Assembly: GCF_001704415.2 (NCBI RefSeq)
Contig: NC_030811.1
Location: forward strand, 52,193,591 to 52,257,590
Reading direction: 5' to 3'
Length of the DNA: 64,000 nucleotides
From: Capra hircus
Lineage: Eukaryota > Chordata > Mammalia > Artiodactyla > Bovidae
Below are positions 33,556 through 45,489 of the stretch, in pieces. Positions within the stretch are counted from its first letter, which is position 1, and each line of letters starts with the position of its first letter. The notes under the pieces were generated by a model, which worked only from the letters and a program-made list of their open reading frames with translations, had not been told where the DNA came from and searched no databases. The position numbers and the translations under genes were made by a program.

Positions 33556-36492
33556 GTTTTCCCAGGTTTTGACAAAATATCATTTCTTTATTCTAACATC
33601 CAAAGTGAAAGGCACATATGATTTAACATCTCTTGACCAAAATTTTTGGTCTGATATTCACATACTTTTCCAGCAGACCTTTCGGTGTGGGTCCCTGAAA
33701 GTGTGGGTCCCTGAAAGTGCTAAAGTGAGGCCAACATATAAATGGGAGTTTCCAGCCCTAGCAGAACACTGAAACATACTATCGTAAATCACACACTGTC
33801 AACCACTGTGTTGAGTTGGTGCCAAACTCCAGACATCTCGGGTCAAAAATATTCTATCAAAAGATCTATTTGATAAAGATCTAAAATCTAAACTAGCTAT
33901 AGATTCCATGGGGCCATGAAACACCTGTGTGACACCTGCTGGCAGTCCTGAAGAGTCTCAGTCCATAGACACACCGGCCTGTCAGACACCCCAATAAGAG
34001 ATGAGGTCAGCATAGTCAGAGGGCTAGAAAAGTTCATCTGCAACTTCAGAGGTGATGGTTTTCCATAATATATATTTTTGCTTGATACCAGAGGGAACAT
34101 GGGCATAATTTATGCTTATTACCAAGATATTCAATTTGCTTAACAGTAAGCTGTACAAATACGTCTCTCCAGATTCCCCTGCTTTTTGCCGTTTCTTAAA
34201 TAATTATGGCATGTATTGAGAATCAGGCAGTTAAAATAGCATTCGAGAAACTTTCACTGAATAAGTTAGGCAAGAAAAGAGAGTCTTCCATTTTTAAGCT
34301 CAGATATGCTCCTGCATCAGCCATCTGAGGTCTAGTGTCACAGTAACATGACCTACAGTGTGCCCTCTCTGTAAATGCTACCAGCGAAATGTCCAGCAGG
34401 GAGGGCTGGAAACACATGCCAAGACGCCAGGCTCTTGATTCACAATGTTCATACAGCTAGGTCTGGTCAGGTATGATTGATCCAAACAAACTTTTAAAAT
34501 AATTCACATGAACATAATGACAGTATTTTAATTTTGAAAATCTAAAGTAAAAGAGATGTTTATAAGTGTTAATAGTGTTAAATGGTGTTTGAAAAGAGTC
34601 TTCTACTCCCAGATAAAAAGGATCAGTAAAGGAGAGAAAACTGGTTAGTATCTTTAGACAATTCAGTAATTATAATCATTTTAGAACTGCCAAGTTATTG
34701 TTTTCATTATTGTTACTGGGATGCTCATGGATCCTCCTAACATTTTCTTAGAAGCCTCAAAACATTTCTGTTTCTACCAAAAGTAGTATCTCCCCAGCCA
34801 ACCAAACAGTTCCCTTTGGAAATGCAGCCATTCTGAATGTTAAGATACTTAGGTATACAAAAGCCTTCTATTAAAATGCAAATATTTTATAAAAAGTCAG
34901 TTTATAAAGAGCAAGTACTAAGGGATATGCAGACACCAGAGAGCAAAGCTTGCCCCTCCCTCCCCTGAGCATTTTACTGGCTGTGTATATTGCGTGCTGG
35001 GTCATTTGGTCTCTGTCTTGGTCTGTGTCTTGCATCAAATGGGACTAATACTTAACTTCCAGACAATGCACATAAAGCAGCTAACCAGTGACTCACTCAT
35101 GCGGTGCTTAATTCTAGTAGATATTGTTACTACTTTACGCAAATAAGATTGTCAGAACTGTCCAAGTGGATTCAGGATTCAAAATCCAGTTCTGTCCAGC
35201 TTCACAGTCCCAGCTTCCCCCGCAACCCCTCCTACCCCACCCCCACCTCCTTTATACTAAACCTCTCAGGCAAAGATGTGGGAGGGATGCAAGATATACT
35301 TTCGTCCTAGCATTGTTTTAGCCCTACAATGTTCTAGGCAACCAAATATTGTAGGTAAAGCAAACAATGATACAACTAAACTTCACAATATCCTCAACCT
35401 GGAAAAAGACTAACCAAGTTCAATATCCAAGTGTAGAAATAAAGAAATGGATTTTCTCTTCCAATTTCCTTAATATAAATTATCCTAGACTAATTGCATA
35501 ACTGGTGTTTGTGTGTATCATAAACATATACACATGAACAAATAAACATGTAAGTCCTCACAAATGCACCCCTCCAGAGATGACAGTCTTCAAAAATATT
35601 TTTCACCGCCAAAGTTACCTTCGAAACTTATTATTTCTATAGTGCGTGAGGCAAAGTACATGGGTGGTTATCATCAAGTATGGTGCACATAATTCTGTAC
35701 GCTCACTGTAGCGACATGAGCCCATACTACAGCACAAAGAAGGACCAATTATAAAGATGCTACTGTTTATTTTTTAATCTTATCAAAATAAGCATTCTAG
35801 TCATATTTCACCAGTTAAAGTAATCAACTAATAAGGTAGTATATTTAATTTCCAATTAGAAGGCAGCACTTCTAGGAAGAAATGTCTAATTCATAGCTTG
35901 CTACAATGGTGAATTAGATATTCTATGAAAATTGTTTAGAACAGTAATGATTCTATATCTGGTACCAAGAAACATATCCAAGTTTTATGCGGTCTGCAGA
36001 TTTAGACTCTGTTTATGAAAAAAATGCAACATCACAAATACAAAATGCTTAGAAAAGTGATTATTTAGATTAAAAAGTTACAACAAAACCCAAAATTTTA
36101 AAGCTGACCTTACCAATACATCACAAAACCAAGATCCAGAAAAAGAATCCACTATATGAATCTGAAACACTGCTGTAAATACTTCTTTTGGGCTGCACAC
36201 TCTGATTACTTCTCATATGACAATGATTCATATTCATATCATTTCTATAAACCACAAACCACAAACATGGGTGATCAAAATGTATTTTTAATTATTGATA
36301 ATTCAGAAAAGTTACTTTCAGCCTCATAGGTCCGTTTTAATGCCATATAAATTTTTAGGATTGCTGTCAAATTTGTAAACACCTATTTCTTTCACATGTG
36401 AGCCATAAGAGTTCAGGGCATTCCACATCTTCTAGTGCATTGTCTGAGTTTAAATATTTTTTGTTTTGATAACAGTAATGTTTGTTGTCACT
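33556..36492. other. Unique, repeat-poor intronic sequence
   Basis: Nearly 3 kb without a repeat I can name, AT-rich. A 16-bp direct duplication (GTGTGGGTCCCTGAAA) lies at about 33684-33715. No exon recognised. Confidence 0.5.
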
Positions 36493-36522
36493 GGTGTGTG
36501 TGTGTGTGTATGAGTGTGTGTA
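36493..36522 (+). repeat. (TG)n microsatellite
   Basis: Interrupted TG repeat with one TATGAG break. Confidence 0.92.
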
Positions 36523-37067
36523 TTCAATTGAAGAAGAAACAAACACAGAATTCTCATTAAAAAACATGGCGCAGTTATGAATGTGTATTTCCATTATTGG
36601 GTATATTCTTTACAGAAAGAACTTCCTTATCAAATATACTTAAATAAGAACTGAATCTTTTACTTTCAGTTTTATACATCTAATAAGTAGAAGAATTTTC
36701 CAGACTCACTTCTAGTTCCAAACCATATTCAAACCATGTTTCCACCAGCAGATGTCATGGTATAGACTCATGCTGCAATACTAACTCACCCCTACCATGT
36801 GGACAGACCCCAGGTGAGCTGGGGTCACCTGCCATTCCTGGGTAGTGAGTCTTACCCTAGGATGGCTAGGAGTAACTTAACTAAAGAAAACTGTGAGCTG
36901 AATAAATACATTCCCCTCAACCAAAACTAAAAGTGTCTGCAATTTAAATCTTCTTTAGCTGTATCTCAGAAACACTCTACACTCCAATGTCACCGAAGCC
37001 AAGAAGAAATGTCATAGAAGGAAAGTCAGAGTGGAAAAGGGTAAGCTACCTGCAATTAAAATTTTTT
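36523..37067. other. Unique intronic sequence, nothing recognised
   Basis: No repeat or exon recognised. Confidence 0.5.
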
Positions 37068-37230
37068 GCCTTACAAAATGTACAAATTATGCCAAATTTT
37101 ATGCCTTACAAAATGTACAAATTATGCCAAATTTTATGCCTTACAAAATGTACAAATTATGCCCAATTTTATGCCTTACAAAATGTACAAATTACGCCAA
37201 ATTTCACGCCTTACAAAATGTACAAATCAC
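37068..37230 (+). repeat. 35-bp minisatellite, 4.7 units
   Basis: Units start at 37068, 37103, 37138, 37173 and 37208, each beginning GCCTTACAAAATGTACAAAT and closing with AAATTTTAT or a close variant. The 35-base period is exact across all units, and only a few substitutions occur, mostly in the last two. Confidence 0.97.
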
Positions 37231-37554
37231 GATGCCAGCCATGAATGCATGCCTGTGAACACTGGTATAGGGTCCCTGCAGGCCCTCGGAAAGGTCTAGG
37301 TGGGCCCAAGCAATGAATGCAGAAATGGTAGAACATGTATTGTACAAACGAGGGGCCCTGGTGCCTGCAATTCATGAGCTTCACAATGAATCAGTCTCTG
37401 TGGTCCCCATTATCATTCATCATTTATCTCAGTCTGTACATGTCTGATCTCTCCAAATAAATTTCAATTCATCAGAAACAGGAAGTACAGTCTTAAGTAC
37501 TACAGACAGAAAATAATCAAAAATGTGGTAATCCTATCCATAGTGATCTAGAGA
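37231..37554. other. Unique intronic sequence, nothing recognised
   Basis: No repeat or exon recognised. Confidence 0.5.
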
Positions 37555-37740
37555 ATGAATATATTATATACACATATAAATACACATATGTATATATACA
37601 CACATGCGCAGTATATATACACATACATGTAAAACACATGTATCATTTATATATGCATTTGTATAATGTTTTATATATACAGCATTTATCTATACATTAT
37701 GTATATATATGTTAATTATATATATGCATAATATCAAAGA
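37555..37740. repeat. (TA/CA)n-rich simple repeat
   Basis: Mixed TATA and CACATA units over about 185 bases. Confidence 0.9.
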
Positions 37741-38389
37741 CAGAGTGAGTCTTTTCAAGTTAACATGGTATGCAGATCTTGTCCTTTCAAGGAAGTTTGG
37801 CTCAGAAGAAAGTCACCATTAGAGCCTGGCAAACAAAGAATAGGGCTTCCCTGAGGAGGCCAATGGGTGAGCCAGGCCATCAAGAGACTTTCAATGCTCT
37901 CTGGTCCTGGACAGCAAGTCTGTAGTTACTGACCCAAAAGAGGCACTTTGACTCCTGCCAAAGTGAAAAGAAAGTTACTGGGAAGACTTCACTCTTAAAG
38001 AGAATATCCATTAATCTGTTCTGTGCTTGCAGCCGGACTTAAAAAAAAAACCAGGTGAAAACTACTGCAAGATTATAGTGCTTAGTGCAAGAGGAAAACA
38101 TAATTTTCTTTCAACTGATTTAGCATATTAAAGGAAAGTCTTTTTAAAAACTAACTTCTGACATTTGCAGTTTGATTCTCAATTTCTAAAAAAAACAATG
38201 TTTGCTATTCCACACTTTAGCCAGATCAATATGGCTAACAGAACAAATCTATTACCCTGTCATGAAACGAAATGTATTATCTGCAATCCAGCAAGTATTT
38301 CTTCAGTAGTACCCAGGCCATGTTTGCACTCTTAAGATCTGAGGGCAAGCGTAAGGATGTGGTGGGAAGAGAAATTTAAGGACATGTAG
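37741..38389. other. Unique intronic sequence, nothing recognised
   Basis: No repeat or exon recognised. Confidence 0.5.
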
Positions 38390-38670
38390 CCTCGGAGAAG
38401 GCAATGGCAACCCACTCCAGTATCCTTGCCTGGCAAATCCCATGGACGGAAGAGCCTGGTAGGCTGCAGTCCGTGGGGTCGCAAAGAGTCGGACACAACT
38501 GAGCAACTTCAATTTCACTTTTCACTTTCATGCATTGGAGAAGGAAATGGCAACCCACTCCAGTGTTCTTGCCTGGAGAATCCCAGGGACGGAGGAGCCT
38601 GGTGGGCTGCCGTCTATGGGGTCACACAGAGTCGGACACAACTGAAGCGACTTAGCAGCAGCAGCAGTAG
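38390..38670 (-). mobile_element. Bov-A2 SINE
   Basis: Starts CGGAGAAGGCAATGGCAACC and ends AAGCGACTTAGCAGCAGCAG: two Bov-A units in minus orientation with a (CAG)n end. Confidence 0.93.
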
Positions 38671-38671
38671 C

Positions 38672-38808
38672 AGCCTGCCAGGCTCCTCTGTCCATGGAAT
38701 TCTCCAGGCAAAAATACTGCAGTGGGTTGCCATTCCCTTCCCCAGGGGATCTTTCCAACCCAGGGATAGAACCCGGGTGTCCTGATTCTGAGCCACCAGA
38801 GAAGCCCA
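38672..38808 (-). mobile_element. Bov-tA SINE, truncated, abutting Bov-A2
   Basis: Begins GCAGCCTGCCAGGCTCCTCT and ends with the tRNA-like head (GATAGAACCCGGGTG, CCAGAGAAGCCC). The first part of its Bov-A body is missing, so the Bov-A2 probably inserted into or beside it. Confidence 0.9.
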
Positions 38809-39989
38809 GGGTATGGTTCTTGTCTTTAAGACATAAACTAGAAGAAAGGGAGGATTTTTAAGGGCTTCAACAGCATTATGTCCTGTCTCTGGGACCTTAG
38901 TCTGAATCTCAAGGCTTTTGGCTTCCAGACAGTCCTAGGAAAGCCCCTCTCAAGTGTCACCAGCCTTCTCCAGTCTGGAAGCTTCTTCCCTGTCACCAAC
39001 GAAAGAATCAGTTTTTCTGAAAACAGCTGTCAGTTTGCTCTTCTAGAATTGTCAGGGTGGCAGATGTCACCAAAATATATGCACTGTAAAGGAAACTAGT
39101 TTCCAAAGAATATGGGAGCTTCTATAGAGTTAGTAGGTGGTAGGCAGAGTTTTCCTGTCTGTACATTTCAGTCACATATCAGAAAAGGGACACTAAAACA
39201 ATCAGAAGCTTGTGAAACTTACAAGATATTATGTTCCCTAGCAATGTTTTTATAAAGGGTGGTTTGACTGTTTTCAGGAGACAAGTGGGCAAATGGAAAA
39301 GCCACTGAAGACAGTGCTTTGGAGAATGCCAGGAAGCGTTACAGTGAGGGGTCCCCCACTGTGTGGTCTGTGCACATGGGTGTGTGCACCCACTTGTACA
39401 CACACAAGCACTTAAAACTTCCCCCAACTATCTACGTGGGACCTTCTGGTGAACCATAGGAGGGAATAACAGGGCATCTTGCCACCAAGCTACAGGGTGC
39501 AGGCAAAGAGCAGGGCAGGCAGTGACAAGCCTTTCATTCATTCATTCAGTCATTCCTTCTCCCCACAGGAAAGGCCCTCGTGGGAACGTGCCCACAGGCC
39601 CAGGCACAGTGCCTCTTTCTAGTCTTGCATTTTTTTCAAATAAGTGCAGGCCACAAGGAAAGGCCACGTTAGAAGCCGCTGGCCTTTACACCACTTCCCA
39701 GTCCACAGCGGCAACTTTTGCCAGCATCTAAAGTACCTCTGGCCACACAGAAGCACAAATGGCCAGAGGCCACAACCCCAATGCTGGACTGTGGAAGGAT
39801 GTCCCATTTCCCATTCTCAATCTGTCCTAGGATGAGTCTAGTGATTTTACATAGTTGTAGGTAGACACAACCCACATCCTACTAAACTCTTAATGCACAC
39901 CTTCATAGAATTCCAACATACTTATTTGGCAAACACACAAAATGGCAAGAAACTGGGTGACGTATATAATTGAATACTACTTAAGAAAA
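38809..39989. other. Unique intronic sequence, nothing recognised
   Basis: Contains a short (ATTC)n at 39533-39552. No exon recognised. Confidence 0.5.
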
Positions 39990-40165
39990 TGAGTACTTTA
40001 CACAAATTAGCTCATGTAATCCTCATCAGCTACTCCCTGGGGTAGATGCTGTTACTACCTTCATTAGACAGCAGAGGAAACTGAAGCTCAGTGTGGTAAA
40101 GTCATTTGTTCACAGTCAAATGGCTGAAAAGTGGCAGAGGACCATATTCAAAACCAAGCAAGCTG
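39990..40165 (-). mobile_element. MIR SINE
   Basis: CTCATGTAATCCTCATCAGC, GAGGAAACTGAAGCTCAGTG and GGCTGAAAAGTGGCAGAGGA follow reversed MIR. Confidence 0.8.
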
Positions 40166-40309
40166 GGTTCACTATGGGGCCCTCAGATAATCTTCATCTC
40201 AAGGGTTCAGAGTTACTTTCTAAAGGAGGAAACAAGCCACTTTGGTCTGGAGGGGCAGTAGGGCCAGTACGGTCTAGTTCTTCACCTGTTTGGCAGCTTG
40301 GCACAAGGC

Positions 40310-40480
40310 CAGCTCTGCATACCTGTCTGAAATTCAGATTTCTGCTCATATTTACCAGTCATGGAAATTTAGGCAAATTAAGTAATTTTTCTATGTCTCA
40401 GTTTGCTCACCTATAAAACAGGGATAAGGGCTTGTTGCCTATCATACACTGATCTATTTAATATACAACAGTGCTGCTTT
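40310..40480 (+). mobile_element. MIR SINE
   Basis: GAAATTTAGGCAAATTAAGT, TATGTCTCAGTTTGCTCACC and TATAAAACAGGGATAAGGGC follow MIR. Confidence 0.7.
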
Positions 40481-40894
40481 AAGAGAATGCAAATTTTTAC
40501 CAAACTGTCCTAGGAGTCAAATTCTATATTGTTGATAATAACTACCTTATTTTTCTCTCTAGAGATTTTGATATTTATTAATCAGATGGTCTATGAATCT
40601 ATCCTGTGAAATGAAGCAGCATGGATTTATTAGCCAGGTTTTGGAGATGAGGAAACAAGTAGAAACTCACAACAAGAAACCTGCTGACATTCAGGGTCGA
40701 GATCCACCAAGTCATAGCTACAGCAAGCCACTATTAGTCAATGATACTCCATCTCCTTATGGAGCCCCAACAGGAAAATCCCAATCAACAATGGCAAAGC
40801 TGAAGTCCCTAACATCTGGAGAAGGTTCTAAATAACCTGCTAGTTTAGTACTATCACAAGAGTAACTGAATCCAGTAAAATCCGTGTTTCAGTT
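40481..40894. other. Unique intronic sequence, nothing recognised
   Basis: No repeat or exon recognised. The 80-codon open frame at 40593-40835 has no known domain. Confidence 0.5.
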
Positions 40895-41045
40895 TAAGGT
40901 GTGCAGGCTACCTGGGGCCTTTGCACTGTCTGTTCCCTCTGCCTGGACATCAGTGGTCCTTGGCTGGCCTCATGGCTAACTTCTTCACTTCTGTGAAGAT
41001 TTTGAATTACCTATCAGCTTCACAGTAAGGCCTATCCTGACCAGC
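40895..41045 (+). mobile_element. L2 LINE, left part
   Basis: GGGGCCTTTGCACTGTCTGT, CTCTGCCTGGACATCAGTGG and GTAAGGCCTATCCTGA follow the L2 3' region. Confidence 0.7.
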
Positions 41046-41396
41046 CGACGACCCTGTATGCAAGACAGGGAAAGAGACACAGATGTGTATAATGGACTTT
41101 TGGACTCAGAGGGAGAGGGAGAGGGTGGGATGATTTGGGAGAATGGCACTGAAACATGTATACTATCATGTAAGAATTGAATCGCCAGTCTATGTCTGAT
41201 GCAGGATACAGCATGCTTGGAGCTGGTGCATGGGGATGACCCAGAGAGATGTTATGGGGAGGGAGGTGGGAGGGGGGTTCATGTTTGGGAACGCATGTAA
41301 GAATTAAAGATTTTAAAATTTAAAAAAAATAAAAAATAAAACATTTTAAATCTTAAAAAAAAAAACCTAAAAAAAATAAAAAATAAAAATAAAAAT
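41046..41396 (+). mobile_element. Ruminant L1 3' UTR inserted in L2
   Basis: GACAGGGAAAGAGACACAGA, GAGAGGGAGAGGGTGGGATG, GCTTGGAGCTGGTGCATGGG and GGGGAGGGAGGTGGGAGG, then a long A-rich tail (41316-41396). 5'-truncated, no coding part. Confidence 0.85.
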
Positions 41397-41625
41397 TCCA
41401 ACATTTCATATCCCAACCCACTTTAGCCTGCTGTAACAGGACTCTTTCCATACCACTAACCAGGATACTACATAATTCACATTTTATGCTGTCTATCTCC
41501 CACCACTAGGACACAAATTCCCCAAAGGTTAGGAAAGGTTAGGAAATTTGTTCACCAAAATATACCAAGCGCCTAGAACTATACCTATTACAAATTAGGT
41601 GCTTGATATATGTTATTACATAAAT
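41397..41625 (+). mobile_element. L2 LINE, right part
   Basis: CTATCTCCCACCACTAGGAC, GTTCACCAAAATATACCAAG and TAGGTGCTTGATATATGTTA continue the L2 order from before the L1. Confidence 0.65.
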
Positions 41626-43420
41626 AAAAAATGCAGAGGTACTTTTACAAATGTGCCAAATAATCACATCTAGTAAGAATGATTTCTTTCTGAGACACTC
41701 CACAGCACTGGGGCACTGGGATGCACAGACCAAGCGAAGTCCCATGAGTCTGTGACAAGACCTTCAATGCTAAATTTAGTGCTCTTGGTGTTTCTATGAT
41801 TTCTAGTTACCAACTCATCTTCACCTACCTAGGATGTGCATGTCAAGAGTGTTTCTACAAACTCAAGTATCTACTTACAGTAAGAAGCAAACAAATCTTG
41901 ATCAGTTTTTTCCATCTCCAGGAAACAGAGCCAAGGTATGAATGAATTAATAGCGAAGCTGACATAGAAACACTTCACTGTTGCAGGGCTGTGTAATTTC
42001 TAGGCAATTTAAGTTGGTAGGAGGGTTTTAGTTGGAGTACTCAGATTGTACATGGAGACAGGTGCTCCAGGACTAGACCAGCAATGAAACACAAGGAAGA
42101 CAACAGGACCTCAGGTGAGGCATTCCCCTAGGAGAAAGGAAGAGTGCTAAAACAGAGGAAGGGGGAATCACACTTTCTTCAGCTCTACAGCCCCAAATCC
42201 TTGCTAATGGGTGTGTGCAACTGGTTAACAAAAAGAGTTGAGTGTTTATCTGTAACAGCTACTTTCAACTTAATGCACTTAATCTGAACTAAACAATACA
42301 GTTATTATGAAAACTATGGGCCTTGTACACCAAAGGCCTTGAAAACTCTCTCATGCAAGAAATATGCCATGTTCCCATCCATAAACCTTCATCTCATTAC
42401 TGCTTAAGGATTCTGACTAGTGGTTAAATGGCAGTAACTCAGAAAGGTCCTCAAGATGAACCTGCCATTAGGCATACCTTTAATGCTCCTGTGATTTCTA
42501 AATAACATGCTTCTTTAAAAAATTACAGGTAATATTATATCTTTTGATAATCTTTTCATGCATCTTTTTACTGTGGCCACTTGATGACAAGAATATAGAA
42601 CTGGTAAATCAGTCATTAAAAATAACAATCTCCCTCCAAAAATATATAGACAACCACAAACAATAAATTCCACTTAAAAATACCTATAGTATAGAACTTT
42701 CACCAAATGCTTCGTCTGGTGTATTTTCACTCATGTCTCTTCATTGGAAGTGTATTTATATGATACTGCCTACTAAAACCAGACTGTTTTTATTCTTCTT
42801 GAAATCAGTTCTCACTTCTTTTTGCATATGGGGCTGTCTTTCAAAGTGAGGGGCTTCTCCTCACTTTAAGGTACAGAATAGTTTCAGCTGGTTTCTTCAC
42901 CCAGGGAATTTTAAGTGTCTGTTTAACATTTACTTTCCATAAAGTTTTCTGGTTTCAAACTAGTTTCAAAGTAGAGTAATTGTCAGTAGTGCCCCAAAAT
43001 TCACTTAAGCTATTGTTGTACATTTAACTGTTCAATATTTTCACAAAAGAAAAATACTAGCCCTTTGGAAGTGACCATCACTTAAAATTTAAATTTATAA
43101 AATTTATAGAATCTTAAAACCCTCTTAAAAATGCTTCCACAACACTAAAGACAATCTCTGCAAACTTAACTGGTGATTCACCAAGAGTTAGTTTCAAAAT
43201 TTTCTGATTACAAACTTAAACCCTCAAATAGTTAACTGTCTTTAACACATTTTAATAAATATAATTTATATTTCCTTTTAACTAGCTAGTCCAAGCAGGC
43301 AGGCAATGTGGAGAAATTATTACTTACATTATAGTTTATCCTAAAATAAAATTGCTAGTGAGTGAATGAGATATGCATTGACATCCCTCCCTGTTAGGAA
43401 ATGTTATTTATATATTTACA
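41626..43420. other. Unique, repeat-poor intronic sequence
   Basis: About 1.8 kb, AT-rich, no repeat or exon recognised. It lies 1-3 kb downstream of the CpG island in the direction of transcription. Confidence 0.5.
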
Positions 43421-43454
43421 TTATATATGTGTGTGTGTATATATATATATATAA
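43421..43454. repeat. (TG)n(TA)n simple repeat
   Basis: TATATATGTGTGTGTGTATA followed by TA units. Confidence 0.93.
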
Positions 43455-44135
43455 CTTTCTATTTATCATTGAAAGTAAGAGAAGCGACTTGAACTAATAA
43501 AACTTTCATTGTAACTTTGTATTATGGGACTTTAAGTATTATTTTAAACTACTCATCATGAAAAATCTGATTTATTCCTTAAGCACCTAGAGTTATGCCT
43601 ATTCAATCATGATGATGAATCAGCAAATATGCTACTCCATTAAACTCCTGCTTTTAAGACTACCAAAACTTGCCTAGCTTTTCTGTCACACCTTTATCAG
43701 AGGAGATAGCGAAAGCTATTACACGGATGTTTTAGAACTTTGTAAGTTTCAAAACCTGGACAATTACCCATCCAGATTATCTTTTGAAAGACGTTCTACA
43801 GACATTTTCTATGAGTATTTCCCATTCTGGACGTCCCATCATATACCCATTCTCAAGCAGCATTCAACGCTTATTAAGCACGCACTGTGTGCACAGAAAG
43901 CATTATACTCGGAGAAGGCGCGTAAGGCTCGGCCTCATATTATTCGTGTATAAATAGACAGCAGTAGTGATTTATTCTCTCAACTTTGTAGAAACGTGAG
44001 CAGCATCGACATGGATGAATCCACAGCATTCACTGGTAAATGATTTTCTGGGGGCAATTCACAGATTCTCTGGATTAAACAGCCCCGTTAGGGAACCACG
44101 CGGTCCCTTCACCATCCAGCCCACATAGAACAACT
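43455..44135. other. Unique intronic sequence next to the CpG island
   Basis: No repeat or exon recognised. Confidence 0.5.
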
Positions 44136-45368
44136 CGTGGGCGCCGGCCACACCTTCCGCAGGTGGATGGATCCGCCGAGCCACACGAACCCGACTCATC
44201 TCTCCTTGGAGGGGCTCCGGATAGGAGCGTGTAAATGTGTGCAAGCTCTTGTGCGAATTAAGGACTTGTTGAAAGGCCTCGGGGTCTTGGGAAGGAAGAG
44301 AAAGTCGCAGCCCCGCAGGGCGCCCCCTCCCCCGCGGCCACGAAGTCCCCTGCGCCCCGGGCGCTGCGCAGGCCGCCGCTGCAGATCCTCTGCGCAGCCG
44401 ACGCACCTCGGGCCTAGCACCATTTGAAAGGCAAATCTCAGAGCCGAGGCGCATTTAAATGCCCGACCCCGGGTCCCCGGGGGATGGCTCTCCTGCAGAC
44501 GCAGCCGCAGGGGCCTCCGGGGCGGCGCGGCCCTGGGCACTGGGCGCGGCCCGCGGGCGCACCCGGGACCTCTGCCCGCAGCGCCCGGGCATCCGCGTCA
44601 GGCCCGGGCACAAGCGGGCGCCCCCAGGCCAGAAAGCCCTGCTGCCGCCGTGGAGAGGGAGAGCGCCGGTCCTCCGCCCGCGGCCTCGGCTCCGGGCCCC
44701 CTCCCGGCGCACCACACCTAGCAACCGGCGCTGACAGGACGCAGTGGCGGCGGCGGCGGGAGGAGGAAGCGGAATGGCTGCCGCGGTGGAGCCACCCCCG
44801 CCCCCCCGCTCCCACCTCCCAGCGGCTGCAGCCGCCGCCGAGCCCTGACAGCTCGAGCCCGGGCGGAAGCGGCGGGCGGCGTGCAGCTCCCGCCCCCCGC
44901 CGCCTCTGGCCGCTCCGACCACCGGGGCCAACTAACTCCGCGCCCCTGCCCAGCGCCGGCCGGCCGGCCGCCCAGCCGGCCCCACCGCGCCCTCCGCCCG
45001 GCGCCCCCTCCCCCGGCGCCCGGCCCCGCCGCCGCATCTCCCCGCCGCCGAGTCCCTCCTCCCGCCGCCCCCGCCGCAGCGCAGCCCCACTCCCAAACAC
45101 TTCACCGCCGGCGCGCACGCCCCGCGGAATCCCCCGGCCCGCCCGCCGCACCTCGGGGCTCCCGCCCCCTCCCCCACCCTGCTCCCCGCACCACCGCCCC
45201 CCCGGGCACCTCGCGCCTCCGCATCCCGCCACCCCCAAGCCCTGGGCTCGAACACACCCTCCCCGCCCCGCCGCCGCCTTCCTCGCTCCTAACCAGCCCT
45301 GGCCATTCTGGGGTTCTCGCCCGGGCAGGAGTTTCCGCACGCCGGGCACCCCCGCCCACCCCCGGGCC

Positions 45369-45375
45369 ATTTACC
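45369..45375 (-). other. JAZF1: Splice donor of JAZF1 exon 1
   Basis: Read on the minus strand, the exon ends ...CACATCG and the intron begins GTAAAT (GT at 45374-45373). The split codon starts with G, as expected for the aspartate that follows residue 38 in JAZF1. This fixes the left edge of the exon. Confidence 0.93.
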
Positions 45376-45489
45376 GATGTGGTTGTCCTCGATGTGCTCG
45401 ATGAGGTCGGCCAGGGTGGGGAAGTGGAGTCCGCAGCCCCCGAACCGGCAGGTATTGGAGAAGAAGGAGGCGGCGGCGATGCCTGTCAT
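45375..45489 (-). CDS. JAZF1: JAZF1 exon 1, coding part (N-terminal 38 residues)
   Basis: The ATG is at 45489-45487 in a good context (CACC before ATG). The frame encodes 38 residues beginning MTGIAAASFF and ending IEDNHI, followed by one base (G) of the next codon, then a GTAAAT splice donor starting at 45374. The residues match the N-terminus of mammalian JAZF1 as I know it. C14, C19, H32 and H37 form a complete C2H2 zinc finger (C-x4-C-x12-H-x4-H) within this exon. JAZF1 (juxtaposed with another zinc finger 1, TIP27) is a nuclear cofactor of about 243 residues that represses the orphan receptor NR2C2/TR4 and associates with the NuA4/TIP60 acetyltransferase complex. The remaining exons lie to the left, beyond position 1. 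The intron is phase 1. No defect is visible in the exon. Identity is very secure; the transcript start is not visible. Confidence 0.97.

Larger units (their letters stand above)
1..45374 (-). other. JAZF1: 5' part of JAZF1 intron 1
   Basis: Everything left of the exon 1 donor is transcribed as JAZF1 intron 1. No acceptor followed by JAZF1 exon 2 coding sequence was seen, which fits the very long first intron known in other mammals. The contents are interspersed repeats and unique sequence, listed separately. Confidence 0.88.

Noticed and set aside
37068..37230. CRISPR array suggested by regular 35-base repeats
   Set aside because: The units are directly adjacent with no spacers, and the genome is mammalian. 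It is a minisatellite.
44424..45404. 326-codon plus-strand open frame and the matching 310-codon minus-strand frame in the GC-rich region
   Set aside because: Both are proline-, arginine- or glycine-rich, overlap each other and lie in a CpG island where stop codons are rare. No domain is visible.
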